46,119 bases of DNA from Anabaena azotica FACHB-119 (GTDB taxonomy: Bacteria; Cyanobacteriota; Cyanobacteriia; Cyanobacteriales; Nostocaceae): contig NZ_JACJSG010000058.1 of the NCBI RefSeq assembly GCF_014697625.1, positions 1 through 46,119 of the forward strand, given 5' to 3'. The stretch's first letter is position 1; each line of letters begins with the position of its first letter. The notes under the pieces are model-generated. The model had not been told where the DNA came from. It worked only from the letters and a program-made list of their open reading frames with translations, and ran no database searches. The position numbers were made by a program, and so were the translations under genes. Of the stretch, positions 9,218 through 17,525 are shown piece after piece.

Positions 9218-9314
9218 ACTGATAACTGATAACTGATAACTGATAACTGACAACTGATAACTGATAACTGATAACTGACAACTGATAACTGATAACTGAT
9301 AACTGATAACTGAT
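9218..9314. repeat. Heptad array ACTGATA, about 14 copies
   Basis: 7-bp tandem repeats with a few ACTGACA variants run right up to the ATG at 9315. There is no Shine-Dalgarno sequence between the array and the start codon. Confidence 0.9.
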
Positions 9315-10523
9315 ATGACTCACCCATTCCCACCCCCACAAATTCAACCTTTTGAACGTCTCAATCCTTCCGATGGTTTACTCATCAATGCTGAACGTTG
9401 GAGTAAAGCTCATGAATATCATCGTCAACGGCAAAACACATACTTTCAAAGCTTACACCAACCGGGGATTGTCTGTGGTTTAGGCGTTCGCCCAATTCCT
9501 GCACCCCGTCAAACAGGCGCTGAATACCGAGATGGACGCTGGGTACAAATTCAGCCTGGAATTGCTATTGATGTCATGGGAAATTTAATTGTTGTTTCCC
9601 CTCAAGCATATCGTGACGTTGACATTAATTTAGAAGTAGCTACTTCTGAACCAGTGATGATTTACTTAGTAGTTAGCTATGTAGATCCTGATGAACTGCG
9701 GAATAGACAGCAGAGAGATATTGTCCAAGAAACTTATCGTATTGACCAAAAAATCTCTACACCAGAAGCTTCAGAAATAGAAATTTGTCGCATCTGGTTA
9801 GAACCAGGACAAACTACAATTAGTCAACCAGCCGATGCGTTTTATCCAGGGTATAACAATATTGATTTACGTTATCGCCGCCATGCACAAGCACGTCCTC
9901 AAGCCTTAGTGAGAATAGCACAAGTTTCTCGCACTGATGATGGTGAATATGCTCGCAATTTCTTCAACCTTGCCTACTTACTTCAATCAGTTGAACCTTT
10001 ATATTCACACTTGCGCGGTGCTGATGAACCGAGTGAAGTCTCCCTATCAGAAAATATCCAAGAATACGATTTACTCTATCTGACAGGTAAACAATCTTTA
10101 TCCTTAAATAGTTTTGAGTTTGAATCACTCAAAAATTATTTAAATTTAGGCGGAATATTATTAGTTGATGCACCAACAGATGCTAATGCTTTAATTGACA
10201 GTACCCACGCCTTAGCACAGCAATTAGAAACTCCTTTACGACCATTAACTGAATTACAAAGGAGTCATCCTTTAAGAACTAAACCTTTCCTATTTGCAGC
10301 TTTACCTATTATCAATCAACAATTAATTCAATTATTTTTAGGTGGAGGCATAATTTTAGTAGTTGGTGATTTAGCCTCTGCTTGGGGAGTAGATAGGGAA
10401 TTTAATTTACCCAGGTTAACTATTCGCACAGCCCAAGAATTAGGAATTAATATACTCAACTATGCTTGGAAGCGGCGACAATTTCTAGGTTTACAACAAG
10501 AGGATAATTCGGGACAGTGGTAG
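9315..10523 (+). CDS. CIS-associated protein with DUF4159-like C-terminal domain
   Basis: Function is unknown. The N-terminal 225 residues are beta-rich and begin with FERLNPSDGLLINAERW, a pattern seen in proteins next to CIS baseplate genes. Residues about 230-395 resemble DUF4159: EYDLLYLTG, then a Rossmann-like LNLGGILLVDAPTDANAL and LGINILNYAWKRRQF. No transmembrane helix is evident. It is the last gene of block A, following the I-like protein. The start is the ATG at 9315, directly after the heptad array and without a visible ribosome binding site. A role at the baseplate or in anchoring is possible but rests only on position. Confidence 0.75.
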   Translation: MTHPFPPPQIQPFERLNPSDGLLINAERWSKAHEYHRQRQNTYFQSLHQPGIVCGLGVRPIPAPRQTGAEYRDGRWVQIQPGIAIDVMGNLIVVSPQAYRDVDINLEVATSEPVMIYLVVSYVDPDELRNRQQRDIVQETYRIDQKISTPEASEIEICRIWLEPGQTTISQPADAFYPGYNNIDLRYRRHAQARPQALVRIAQVSRTDDGEYARNFFNLAYLLQSVEPLYSHLRGADEPSEVSLSENIQEYDLLYLTGKQSLSLNSFEFESLKNYLNLGGILLVDAPTDANALIDSTHALAQQLETPLRPLTELQRSHPLRTKPFLFAALPIINQQLIQLFLGGGIILVVGDLASAWGVDREFNLPRLTIRTAQELGINILNYAWKRRQFLGLQQEDNSGQW

Positions 10524-10558
10524 TATTTCTAGGGCGCTGCACTGTCCACCATATTACA

Positions 10559-10708
10559 GGAGAGATGGGGGAGATGAGGGAGATGAGGGAGTGGGGGGAG
10601 ATGGGGGAGTTGGGGGAGTTGGGGGGAGCAGAGGAGAATAACAACTGTCCCCTGTCACCTGTCACCTGTCCCCTGTCACCTGTCCCCTGTCCCCTGTCCC
10701 CTGTCACC
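10559..10708. repeat. Purine-rich tract and CTGTCCC/CTGTCAC heptads between convergent genes
   Basis: GGGGGAGATGAGG-type purine repeats (10559-10626) are followed by about nine CTGTCCC/CTGTCAC heptads. The array overlaps the stop codon of the acyl-CoA ligase on the other strand (10704-10706). No separate terminator hairpin stands out. Confidence 0.85.
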
Positions 10709-12299
10709 TCGTATGTCCAGCCCATTCTTTGGCACGAAGGAGATATTTTTGGATTTTGCCTGTGCTGGTTTTGGGGAGGGTGGTAAATTCGACGGTAAGC
10801 GGACATTTAAAGTTGGCAATTTGACTGCGGCAAAAGGTGATTAATTCTTGTGCTGTGACTGTTGCACCTTCTTTGAGGGTGACGAAAGCTTTTGGGACTT
10901 CGCCGCGTTTTTCGTGGGGAACGGCGATGACGGCGCATTCTAAGACGGCTTCGTGGCGGTAAAGGCATTGTTCAACTTCAATGCTGGATACGTTTTCACC
11001 GTTGGTAATGATGATATCTTTGATGCGATCGCGCACTTCAATATAACCATCAGGATGCACTACGGCTAAGTCTCCACTGTGGAACCATCCCCCATGAAAT
11101 GCTTTGGCGGTATATTCTGGGTCATTATAATATCCCGTCATCACCATATTGCCCCGCATCACTACTTCACCCATCGTTAACCCATCCTTCGGCACATCCT
11201 GCATATTTTTATCTACAACTCGCAAACCATCTCCGGTAATATAAGGTACACCTTGGCGGGCGATGAGTCGGGATTTTTCGGCAATGCTTAAATCATCCCA
11301 TTCTGACTGATATTCACAAACTGTATAGGGGCCGTAAACTTCCGTTAAGCCGTAAACATGAATGATTTTTGCGCCAATTTGGGAGATTTTTTCTATCAGT
11401 GTGGGTGATGGTGGTGCGCCTGCTGTGGTAATTGTCAGGGGTGTTGTTAATTGTTGCGGACAATCGGCATAATTAAGCAGAGAAATTAAAATTACTGGCG
11501 CGGCGTTTAAGTGAGTTACGCTTTCTTGTTGAATTAACTGCCAAACTTTTGCGGGGTGGAATTTGCGTAAACATATATGAGTTCCTCCAATGGCGGTGAC
11601 AGCCCAGGTAAAACACCAGCCGTTACAATGGAACATGGGCAATGTCCAAAGATAAACTGATGTGGGTGTTAAGTTAGTTTCAATAATTTCGCCTAAAGAG
11701 TTGAGATAAGCACCACGGTGAGAGTACATCACGCCTTTAGGTTTGCCGGATGTGCCACTGGTATAGTTAATCGTAATTGTTTCTAATTCGTCTGTAACTG
11801 CCCAAGGTAGAGGTTCGGGACTACCAGTGTTAAGAAATGCTTCGTAATCTTCACCATCTACCGATGTAAAACCGGGAACATCTGCAATATTAATAATATA
11901 TTTTACTGTTTTTAAACTATCTTGAATGGGGCGAATAATATCGGCTAATTCTGTATCTAAAAACAAAAATTTTGCACCACAATCATTCAAAATATAAGCG
12001 AGTTCTTGAGAAGTTAAGCGAGTATTTATAGATACTAAAACGCCACCAGCTAAGGGGACGGCAAAATGGGCTTCTAGCATGGGGGGAATATTAAAACAAA
12101 AAAAGGCGACGCGATCGCCAACTTCCATTCCCGTATCCTGTAAGGCACTAGCTAAACGGTGAATCCTGGCGGCAAATTGACTATAGGTAAAGCGTTGTTC
12201 ACCATAAATAATCGCAGTTTTATTCGGGTAAACTTGACGGTTGCGCTCAATGAATGTTAAGGGTGTGAGGATGCTGTGGTAAACTGATTGAATGTTCAT
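10704..12299 (-). CDS. Acyl-CoA synthetase / AMP-dependent ligase
   Basis: This 531-residue enzyme of the ANL superfamily should activate a carboxylic acid with ATP to an acyl-adenylate and then to the CoA thioester. Visible motifs are the phosphate loop YTSGTSGKPKGVMYSHRG (about 178-195), the core LTEVYGPY, the hinge region GWFHSGDLAVVHPDGYIEVRDR, and the C-terminal lysine motif PKTSTGKIQKYLLR. It most resembles the broad acyl-CoA ligase group of medium-chain or short-chain enzymes; the substrate cannot be read from sequence. It lies convergent to the DUF4159-type gene and divergent from the aminotransferase. It shows no link to the CIS. Confidence 0.9.
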   Translation of the reverse strand: MNIQSVYHSILTPLTFIERNRQVYPNKTAIIYGEQRFTYSQFAARIHRLASALQDTGMEVGDRVAFFCFNIPPMLEAHFAVPLAGGVLVSINTRLTSQELAYILNDCGAKFLFLDTELADIIRPIQDSLKTVKYIINIADVPGFTSVDGEDYEAFLNTGSPEPLPWAVTDELETITINYTSGTSGKPKGVMYSHRGAYLNSLGEIIETNLTPTSVYLWTLPMFHCNGWCFTWAVTAIGGTHICLRKFHPAKVWQLIQQESVTHLNAAPVILISLLNYADCPQQLTTPLTITTAGAPPSPTLIEKISQIGAKIIHVYGLTEVYGPYTVCEYQSEWDDLSIAEKSRLIARQGVPYITGDGLRVVDKNMQDVPKDGLTMGEVVMRGNMVMTGYYNDPEYTAKAFHGGWFHSGDLAVVHPDGYIEVRDRIKDIIITNGENVSSIEVEQCLYRHEAVLECAVIAVPHEKRGEVPKAFVTLKEGATVTAQELITFCRSQIANFKCPLTVEFTTLPKTSTGKIQKYLLRAKEWAGHTR

Positions 12300-12465
12300 A
12301 GATTACCTGCCAGTTAGTATTCTTAATAACCTGCATTTAAGCAAAAAAGCGGAAAAAATCCAAATTTTGCTAAATCTCACAACTAAATAATTTAGAAAAA
12401 ACAAATCTCTGTAGGATTTCTGGGATATTCTAAAATAGGTAAGAGATTTGCCGAAGTAAGTAAGA
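12300..12465. promoter_or_regulatory. Divergent promoter region between acyl-CoA ligase and aminotransferase
   Basis: A 166-bp AT-rich gap between two outward-facing genes must hold both promoters. TATTCT and TAAAAT at about 12427-12436 could be a -10 element for the aminotransferase. No operator was recognised. Confidence 0.4.
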
Positions 12466-13632
12466 ATGAAACTGGCAGCAAGAGTAAGTCAGGTAACACC
12501 TTCCTTAACCTTAGCGATCGCAGCGAAAGCTAAGGCGATGAAGGCAGAGGGTATAGACGTTTGTAGTTTTAGCGCTGGTGAACCCGATTTTGATACCCCA
12601 GCGCATATCAAAGCAGCAGCCGCTAAGGCTTTGGATGAAGGCAAAACCAAGTATGGCCCCGCAGCCGGAGAACCAAAGTTAAAAGAAGCGATCGCCCGCA
12701 AGTTGCAAAAGGATAATAATCTGGATTACAAGCCAGAAAATGTCATTGTCACCAACGGCGGTAAGCATTCGCTATATAACTTGATTGTGGCGTTAATTGA
12801 CCCAGGTGATGAGGTAATTATCCCTTCTCCCTACTGGTTGAGTTATCCCGAAATGGTGACTTTGGTAGGCGGGAAATCGGTAATTGTCCCCACCGATGCT
12901 TCCACGGGTTATAAAATTACTCCCGAACAATTGCGAAAAGCTATCACTCCCAAAACCAAGTTATTTGTCCTCAACTCCCCATCTAACCCTACTGGGATGG
13001 TGTATACACCAGAGGAAATCAAAGCTTTGGCGGAGGTAGTAGTTGATGCAGATATATATGTTGTCTCCGATGAGATTTACGAAAAAATTCTCTACGATGG
13101 CGCACAGCATATCAGCATCGGTTCGCTAGGGAAGGAAATTTTTGACCGTACCTTGATTAGTAACGGCTTTGCTAAAGCTTATTCTATGACGGGGTGGCGA
13201 ATCGGTTATTTAGCCGGGCCATGGGAAATTATCAAAGCTGCTAGCACCATTCAAGGGCATAGTACATCAAATGTATGTACCTTTGCACAATATGGAGCGA
13301 TCGCTGCTTTGGAAGATTCCCAAGATTGTGTTGAGGAAATGCGCCTAGCCTTCGCTAAACGCCGTCAGGTAATGCTAGACGGACTCAACTCCATCCCCGG
13401 CTTGAGTACCGCCAAACCAGACGGTGCATTTTATCTATTCCCCGACATCAGCAAAACAGGCTTAAAATCTCTAGAATTTTGTGATGCTTTGATTGAAGAA
13501 CATCAGGTTGCAGTCATTCCAGGGATAGCCTTTGGTGCTGATAACAACATCCGCCTTTCTTACGCCACCGATTTGGCGACAATTGAGAAAGGTTTGGAGA
13601 GGTTGGAGAAATTTGTGCGTTCTAGGATTTAA
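12466..13632 (+). CDS. aspC: Aspartate aminotransferase (class I, PLP-dependent)
   Basis: This 388-residue cytosolic enzyme transfers amino groups between aspartate and 2-oxoglutarate; related enzymes also use prephenate. It has the full class I set: FSAGEPDFDTP near the N-terminus, the NSPSNPTGMVY motif, VSDEIYEKI with the PLP-pairing Asp and Tyr, and the Schiff-base lysine in SNGFAKAYSMTGWRIGY, plus a late arginine in NIRLSYA. It is of the bacterial/cyanobacterial type Ib by length and motif order. It is transcribed alone. Substrate preference is inferred from the family. Confidence 0.92.
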   Translation: MKLAARVSQVTPSLTLAIAAKAKAMKAEGIDVCSFSAGEPDFDTPAHIKAAAAKALDEGKTKYGPAAGEPKLKEAIARKLQKDNNLDYKPENVIVTNGGKHSLYNLIVALIDPGDEVIIPSPYWLSYPEMVTLVGGKSVIVPTDASTGYKITPEQLRKAITPKTKLFVLNSPSNPTGMVYTPEEIKALAEVVVDADIYVVSDEIYEKILYDGAQHISIGSLGKEIFDRTLISNGFAKAYSMTGWRIGYLAGPWEIIKAASTIQGHSTSNVCTFAQYGAIAALEDSQDCVEEMRLAFAKRRQVMLDGLNSIPGLSTAKPDGAFYLFPDISKTGLKSLEFCDALIEEHQVAVIPGIAFGADNNIRLSYATDLATIEKGLERLEKFVRSRI

Positions 13633-13660
13633 GCCTCAACTAAAAATTCCATACATTCTC

Positions 13661-13687
13661 TTGTGGGGTGGGCATCTTGCCCGCCCT
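13661..13687. repeat. Dispersed palindromic repeat, 27 bp, copy 1
   Basis: This segment, containing GGGTGGGCATCTTGCCCGCCC, is identical in reverse complement to 17378-17404. It lies just after the aminotransferase stop and may act as a transcript-end hairpin. Confidence 0.75.
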
Positions 13688-13696
13688 CTATTTTAG

Positions 13697-13954
13697 CGTG
13701 AGTTCGATGAACCTCTCCCTCCCAACCTCCCTCTCCTAAAAGGCGTTCGCGTAGCGTCTCCGTCAGGAGAGGGAGGAGAAACGAAAAAATACCTCACCCC
13801 CAACCCCTCTCCTCGAAGGAGCGAAAAGTCTGTAGCTTGCTTCTCTAACGAGACGCTACGCGAACCCGTAGGGTGCGCCGGCTTCCGGCGTACAGAACTT
13901 TTCAAGACAGAGGGGTTGGGGGTGAGGTCAAAACAACGCTTGTCGAACTCACGT
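13697..13954. mobile_element. MITE-like element, 258 bp, with 8-bp target duplication
   Basis: Ends CGTGAGTTCGA (13697-13707) and TCGAACTCACG (13943-13953) are inverted repeats. TATTTTAG flanks both sides (13689-13696 and 13955-13962), which reads as an 8-bp target-site duplication. Inside are inverted copies of the palindromic unit GCGTTCGCGTAGCGTCTC and of CCCCTCT/AGAGGGG, so the element folds on itself. No coding sequence is present. Confidence 0.82.
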
Positions 13955-13962
13955 TATTTTAG

Positions 13963-14126
13963 CTTTTTTTTATTTAACCGCAAAAGACAAGAAGTAGAAA
14001 TTTATCACCCTGGACAAGAGGTATAAGTTTTAAAATTCCCGCAAACTCTTTCCGGGGAAAATGTATTATCTGGATTTGTAATTAATCTGTAACGAATCTG
14101 GCAAGAAAATTAGCTTTACATTTCAA
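13963..14126. other. Non-coding gap, nothing recognised
   Basis: AT-rich sequence between the 258-bp element and the end of the antitoxin gene. I see no gene, and only weak T-runs (AGCTTTTTTTTATTT) that could end transcription. Confidence 0.4.
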
Positions 14127-14537
14127 TCAAGCAGACTTTTCTATCAAGGGATAAGGTTGAATCAAAATCTCTGCGGGAATTCCTAATTGTTGGTGTAAAC
14201 TCCGAATTACTTCCAAAGTTAACGCCTGTTTACGATGTAAAATATTAGTGATTTCCGTTTCGTTACCAATAATAGACTCTAAATCATTTATAGATAACCC
14301 ACGGGATTCAATATAATATAAAATTGCCTCAATAGGATCTGGTGCTGCTATAGGGTAATGTTTTTGTTCGTATGCTTCCACAAGTGTAGTTAGAACTTCT
14401 AACCTGTCGGACTCCGGTGTATTTAATTCTGCATCAAACAATCTTTCAATTTCATCAAGTGCGGCACGATAATCAGATTCGGTGCGAATTGGACGGGGTT
14501 CAAGCATAGGTAATACTATCTCAAATACTTGCTGCAT
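14127..14537 (-). CDS. HigA-type antitoxin with helix-turn-helix domain
   Basis: This 136-residue protein (126 if the ATG at 14507 is used) has a C-terminal HTH: LSINDLESIIGNETEITNIL, then KQALTLEVIRSLHQQLGIPAEILIQ. That layout, with a helical N-terminal toxin-binding part, is typical of HigA antitoxins fused to or next to HigB RNases. It should bind the toxin and repress its own operon. The 14537 start overlaps the toxin's end by 17 bp; the 14507 start (MLEPRPIRTE) lies 13 bp after the toxin stop and has a somewhat better upstream GAGATAG. The choice is open. Confidence 0.85.
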   Translation of the reverse strand: MQQVFEIVLPMLEPRPIRTESDYRAALDEIERLFDAELNTPESDRLEVLTTLVEAYEQKHYPIAAPDPIEAILYYIESRGLSINDLESIIGNETEITNILHRKQALTLEVIRSLHQQLGIPAEILIQPYPLIEKSA

Positions 14538-14814
14538 CTACGTTATCGTATTCTTGATGAGTTCCGATAAAACGGATAAAAATAATTTTAATTTCATAAC
14601 GAATATGAACAATTAGGCGGTAATCATTGCCTTTGATATTAAAAACAACTCGATTATTAGCAATAATACTGGCATTGCGATAAATGCTTTTAATATCTGC
14701 CGGACTATTCCAGTCTGCACGAGATGCTTCATCAAACCAAGCTTTCAAGGGCTGTTCCGCATCAGGATACACTTCCCAAAACTTACTTAATGTACTACGG
14801 GCAATGATTCTCAT
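14521..14814 (-). CDS. HigB-type mRNA interferase toxin
   Basis: This 97-residue protein belongs to the HigB branch of the RelE/ParE fold, ribosome-dependent or free mRNA endonucleases. Motifs include MRIIARSTLSKFW, the helical QPLKAWFDEA, SADWNSPADIK-type segment (DWNSPADIKS), and the C-terminal strands NDYRLIVHIRYEIKIIFIRFIGTHQEYD with the conserved His-x-x-Tyr-Asp. It is upstream of the antitoxin, the gene order typical of higBA and opposite to most type II pairs. Activity is not testable from sequence. Confidence 0.9.
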   Translation of the reverse strand: MRIIARSTLSKFWEVYPDAEQPLKAWFDEASRADWNSPADIKSIYRNASIIANNRVVFNIKGNDYRLIVHIRYEIKIIFIRFIGTHQEYDNVDAASI

Positions 14815-14828
14815 AATACCACAATCTC

Positions 14829-16016
14829 CTAAACCAAACCCATTTCTCGCAATCCTTGACGCAGGCGTATGGCTTCTTCTGGGTTGGTTTGTTCATGGAG
14901 AATAATGGCATTTTTAAAAGCTGTGATACTACCTTGGACATTGCCAGCTTTTAACTGTACTACCCCTAAATTTTGGTAAGCTTCTGCATAGTTGGGTTTT
15001 AATTTAATGGCTTTTTGATAACAGGCGATCGCTTCTGTAAATAAGCCCATTGCTTTGCAGATCATCCCCAAGTTATAATGTCCTATGGCAAAGTTGGAGT
15101 CAATTTTTAAAGCGGTTTCGTAGATTTTTTTCGCCCCAGTTAAATCTCCCGCAGCCTTAAGTAAACTGCCCAAATTGTTATATGCTCCTAATTTGAGCAT
15201 GGGGTAAATTGGTAATTTAATAGCGGTTTGATAGTGCGTAATTGCCTGTTGGGGATTGTTGAGGCGGTTGTAAGCAATGCCTAAATGATAGTTGAGTTCG
15301 TAGAGAATTTCGTATTCTTCCTGACAAGCAGCAATACCTCGCTTTAATAACTCCATCCCTTGCTCAATTTTCCCAACCTCTACATACAACGCCCCTAATT
15401 TACTGCAAACATAGGGATCATGGGGATGGGTGGCGAGAAACCCTTCCATTGTCGCTTGTGCTTTGGCGTATTTGTTATTTTGGGCGATCGCAATTTTTTG
15501 ATAACCTGCATGAAGAATTGCTACCCCTTCTAAATAGCCGATTTGCCACTGGGGTTCTTTCTGGAGAAGAGTAGCAACGCTATCATCAACTAAAGCATGA
15601 TAAGGACGTTCAAAGCGAATTTCTGGATGATTGCGAAATAGGCGGGAAACCAGAGAATAGGGAGATTGTTCTGCACCAACTTCTTGACGCACTAGGTTAA
15701 CAAGTAAATATTCTTCTCTGGTGAGTGCATTTTTTAAATAAGGTACAATAGCTGGTGTGAGCGTTTCATCAGCATCCAAAACTAACACCCAATCACCAGT
15801 AACATATTTTAATGCGGCATTGCGGGCTTTACTGAAATCGTTGCACCAGACAAAATCATAAACCTTTGCACCAAATTCTCTGGCAACATCAGGAGTGCGA
15901 TCGCTAGATCCTGTATCTAGTACTATCATTTCATCGACTACATTCGCAACACTGCTCAGGCACTTCGGCAGTGTTTTAGCCTCGTTTTTCACAATCATAC
16001 ATAGACTAAGTTTCAT
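14829..16016 (-). CDS. Glycosyltransferase family 2 with TPR repeats
   Basis: Residues 1-230 are a GT-A glycosyltransferase domain: LSLCMIVKNEAKTLPKCL, the sugar-nucleotide region VLDTGSSDRTPDVA, and the metal-binding motif VLVLDADETL. The second half is a set of TPR units (for example NNLGSLLKAAGDLTGAKKIYETAL, shown here as NNLGSLLKAAGDLTG, and AYQNLGVVQLKAGN). This architecture is common in cyanobacteria and resembles enzymes that glycosylate peptides or surface polymers. Acceptor and donor are unknown. It ends 14 bp before the higB start, on the same strand, so the toxin pair could be read from the same transcript. Confidence 0.88.
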   Translation of the reverse strand: MKLSLCMIVKNEAKTLPKCLSSVANVVDEMIVLDTGSSDRTPDVAREFGAKVYDFVWCNDFSKARNAALKYVTGDWVLVLDADETLTPAIVPYLKNALTREEYLLVNLVRQEVGAEQSPYSLVSRLFRNHPEIRFERPYHALVDDSVATLLQKEPQWQIGYLEGVAILHAGYQKIAIAQNNKYAKAQATMEGFLATHPHDPYVCSKLGALYVEVGKIEQGMELLKRGIAACQEEYEILYELNYHLGIAYNRLNNPQQAITHYQTAIKLPIYPMLKLGAYNNLGSLLKAAGDLTGAKKIYETALKIDSNFAIGHYNLGMICKAMGLFTEAIACYQKAIKLKPNYAEAYQNLGVVQLKAGNVQGSITAFKNAIILHEQTNPEEAIRLRQGLREMGLV

Positions 16017-16407
16017 AGTGACAAATAATTCTAGCTGTTAATTTAGTTACTAAATCATGACATTAACTGTTTATTTTATTGACAATACTAATGTTAACTA
16101 GTTTTGACTGATTAGGTAGGGTTCAACATCTGCCAATAAAAGTGTAAATCTTATATTTGTTATGGCAAGTACACATCAACTACATATTTTATTCACAATA
16201 CTCGATTAAATTAACTGGTGGGAGTTTACGATTCGTTACAAAAAAGTAATAGTATTTTAATATACAAGTTTTGCTTGTTGCTATTGAGAAGAACTGTATA
16301 TCTGGATTCAGAATTCACATTACTGAGTCTGGATGCGTAAACTACATACATGACGCTGAAGAATAACAGCAGTGATGATGTTTTATTCTAGTGAGGAGAA
16401 TTAAACC
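16017..16407. promoter_or_regulatory. Divergent intergenic region, promoters for glycosyltransferase and carbonic anhydrase
   Basis: This 391-bp AT-rich gap lies between two outward-facing genes and must include their promoters. An AGGAG at 16394-16398 is the ribosome binding site for the GTG start at 16408. No repeat array or operator was recognised. Confidence 0.5.
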
Positions 16408-17082
16408 GTGCCGATTAAACGTATAATTGATGGGCTAAATGAGTTTCAAGACAATTATTTTGTTGCTCATCGTGAGTTATTTGAGCATTTGTCACATGGG
16501 CAAAATCCTGAAGTATTGTTTATAACTTGCTCAGATTCAAGAATAGACCCATTCTTAATTACACAAAGCCAACCAGGTGATTTATTTGTTATCCGTAATG
16601 TAGGTAATATTATACCACCCTATGGCAGGTTCAATAGTGCTGAAGCTGCGGGTATAGAATACGCTATTGAAGCTTTAGGTATTAAAGATGTTGTGGTTTG
16701 TGGACATTCTCATTGTGGTGCAATGAAAGGATTACTACAAATAGGTAATCTTGCTCAACAAATGCCTTCAGTTTATGAATGGTTAAGATATCATGGTGAA
16801 CCTACCCGCCGCCTTGTGTTAGATAACTACAAAGGTTATCCACATGAGAAACTGTTAAAAATTGCTATTGAGCAAAACGTCCTTACACAGATAGAGAATT
16901 TAGAAACTTATCCTGTAATTCGTTCCAAACTGCACAGCAATCAACTTACACTTCATGCTTGGATTTATGAAATTGAAAGTGGAGAAGTGTTTGCATACTC
17001 TGGTGAAGATGGTAAATTTAGAGTTCTGGAAAACCGCCCGTTTCCTGTGCCAACTCCTTTAATTGTTACACACGCCACTTAA
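16408..17082 (+). CDS. Beta-class carbonic anhydrase
   Basis: This 224-residue zinc enzyme interconverts CO2 and bicarbonate. The zinc and catalytic residues are all present: Cys-x-Asp-x-Arg in ITCSDSRIDPF, and His-x-x-Cys in VVCGHSHCGAMKG. The start is the GTG at 16408, set by AGGAG nine bases upstream. The length and sequence match the plant-type beta enzymes of cyanobacteria, some of which work in carboxysomes; there is no clear extension for carboxysome targeting, so a cytosolic or other location is possible. It is transcribed alone. The gene symbol is left open because icfA/ccaA naming depends on phylogeny. Confidence 0.93.
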   Translation: MPIKRIIDGLNEFQDNYFVAHRELFEHLSHGQNPEVLFITCSDSRIDPFLITQSQPGDLFVIRNVGNIIPPYGRFNSAEAAGIEYAIEALGIKDVVVCGHSHCGAMKGLLQIGNLAQQMPSVYEWLRYHGEPTRRLVLDNYKGYPHEKLLKIAIEQNVLTQIENLETYPVIRSKLHSNQLTLHAWIYEIESGEVFAYSGEDGKFRVLENRPFPVPTPLIVTHAT

Positions 17083-17525
17083 AAATAATATTGAATATTT
17101 AATAGTTTGATTAGCATTTAATGCTGAAAATACATAGTGTTTATAGTTGATTTGGGAAATTTATGTATGTTTGGTGCTGCACTGCCTATCTTACAAAAAA
17201 TTAACCCAAGTTACTATTTAATAGGTTGATTATATTAAGCGATCGCACTGATTATTTCGTAGGGTGGGGAGTGCATCGCCACGTACTTCCACTCAAAGTT
17301 GCAAGACTTGAGCCTCCCACTAGCGCGACTACGCGCCAGCAAAATATACAGCACATTTTATCTGAGTGAGGTACACAAGGGCGGGCAAGATGCCCACCCC
17401 ACAATAATTTTACAATTTATATCTGTACCTCATTGACCAGCAATTCGCTGTAGAAGGAACACTTTTTTTCTTCCCCTATACCCCTACACCCTTACACCCT
17501 TGTGTTTCTTGATGAGTTAATATTC
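17083..17525. repeat. Non-coding stretch with dispersed palindromes (includes copy 2 of the 27-bp repeat)
   Basis: Between the carbonic anhydrase and the end of block B. It includes a HIP1 site, the repeat at 17378-17404 (inverse of 13661-13687), which sits inside a 66-bp unit with TGAGGTACA / TGTACCTCA ends (17367-17432), and a CCCTACACCC-type stretch. No gene is seen. Confidence 0.65.

Noticed and set aside
9079..9339. Minus-strand frame of 86 codons
   Set aside because: It is made of the ACTGATA heptads and a MITE; an open frame arises because a 7-bp repeat without stops reads through.
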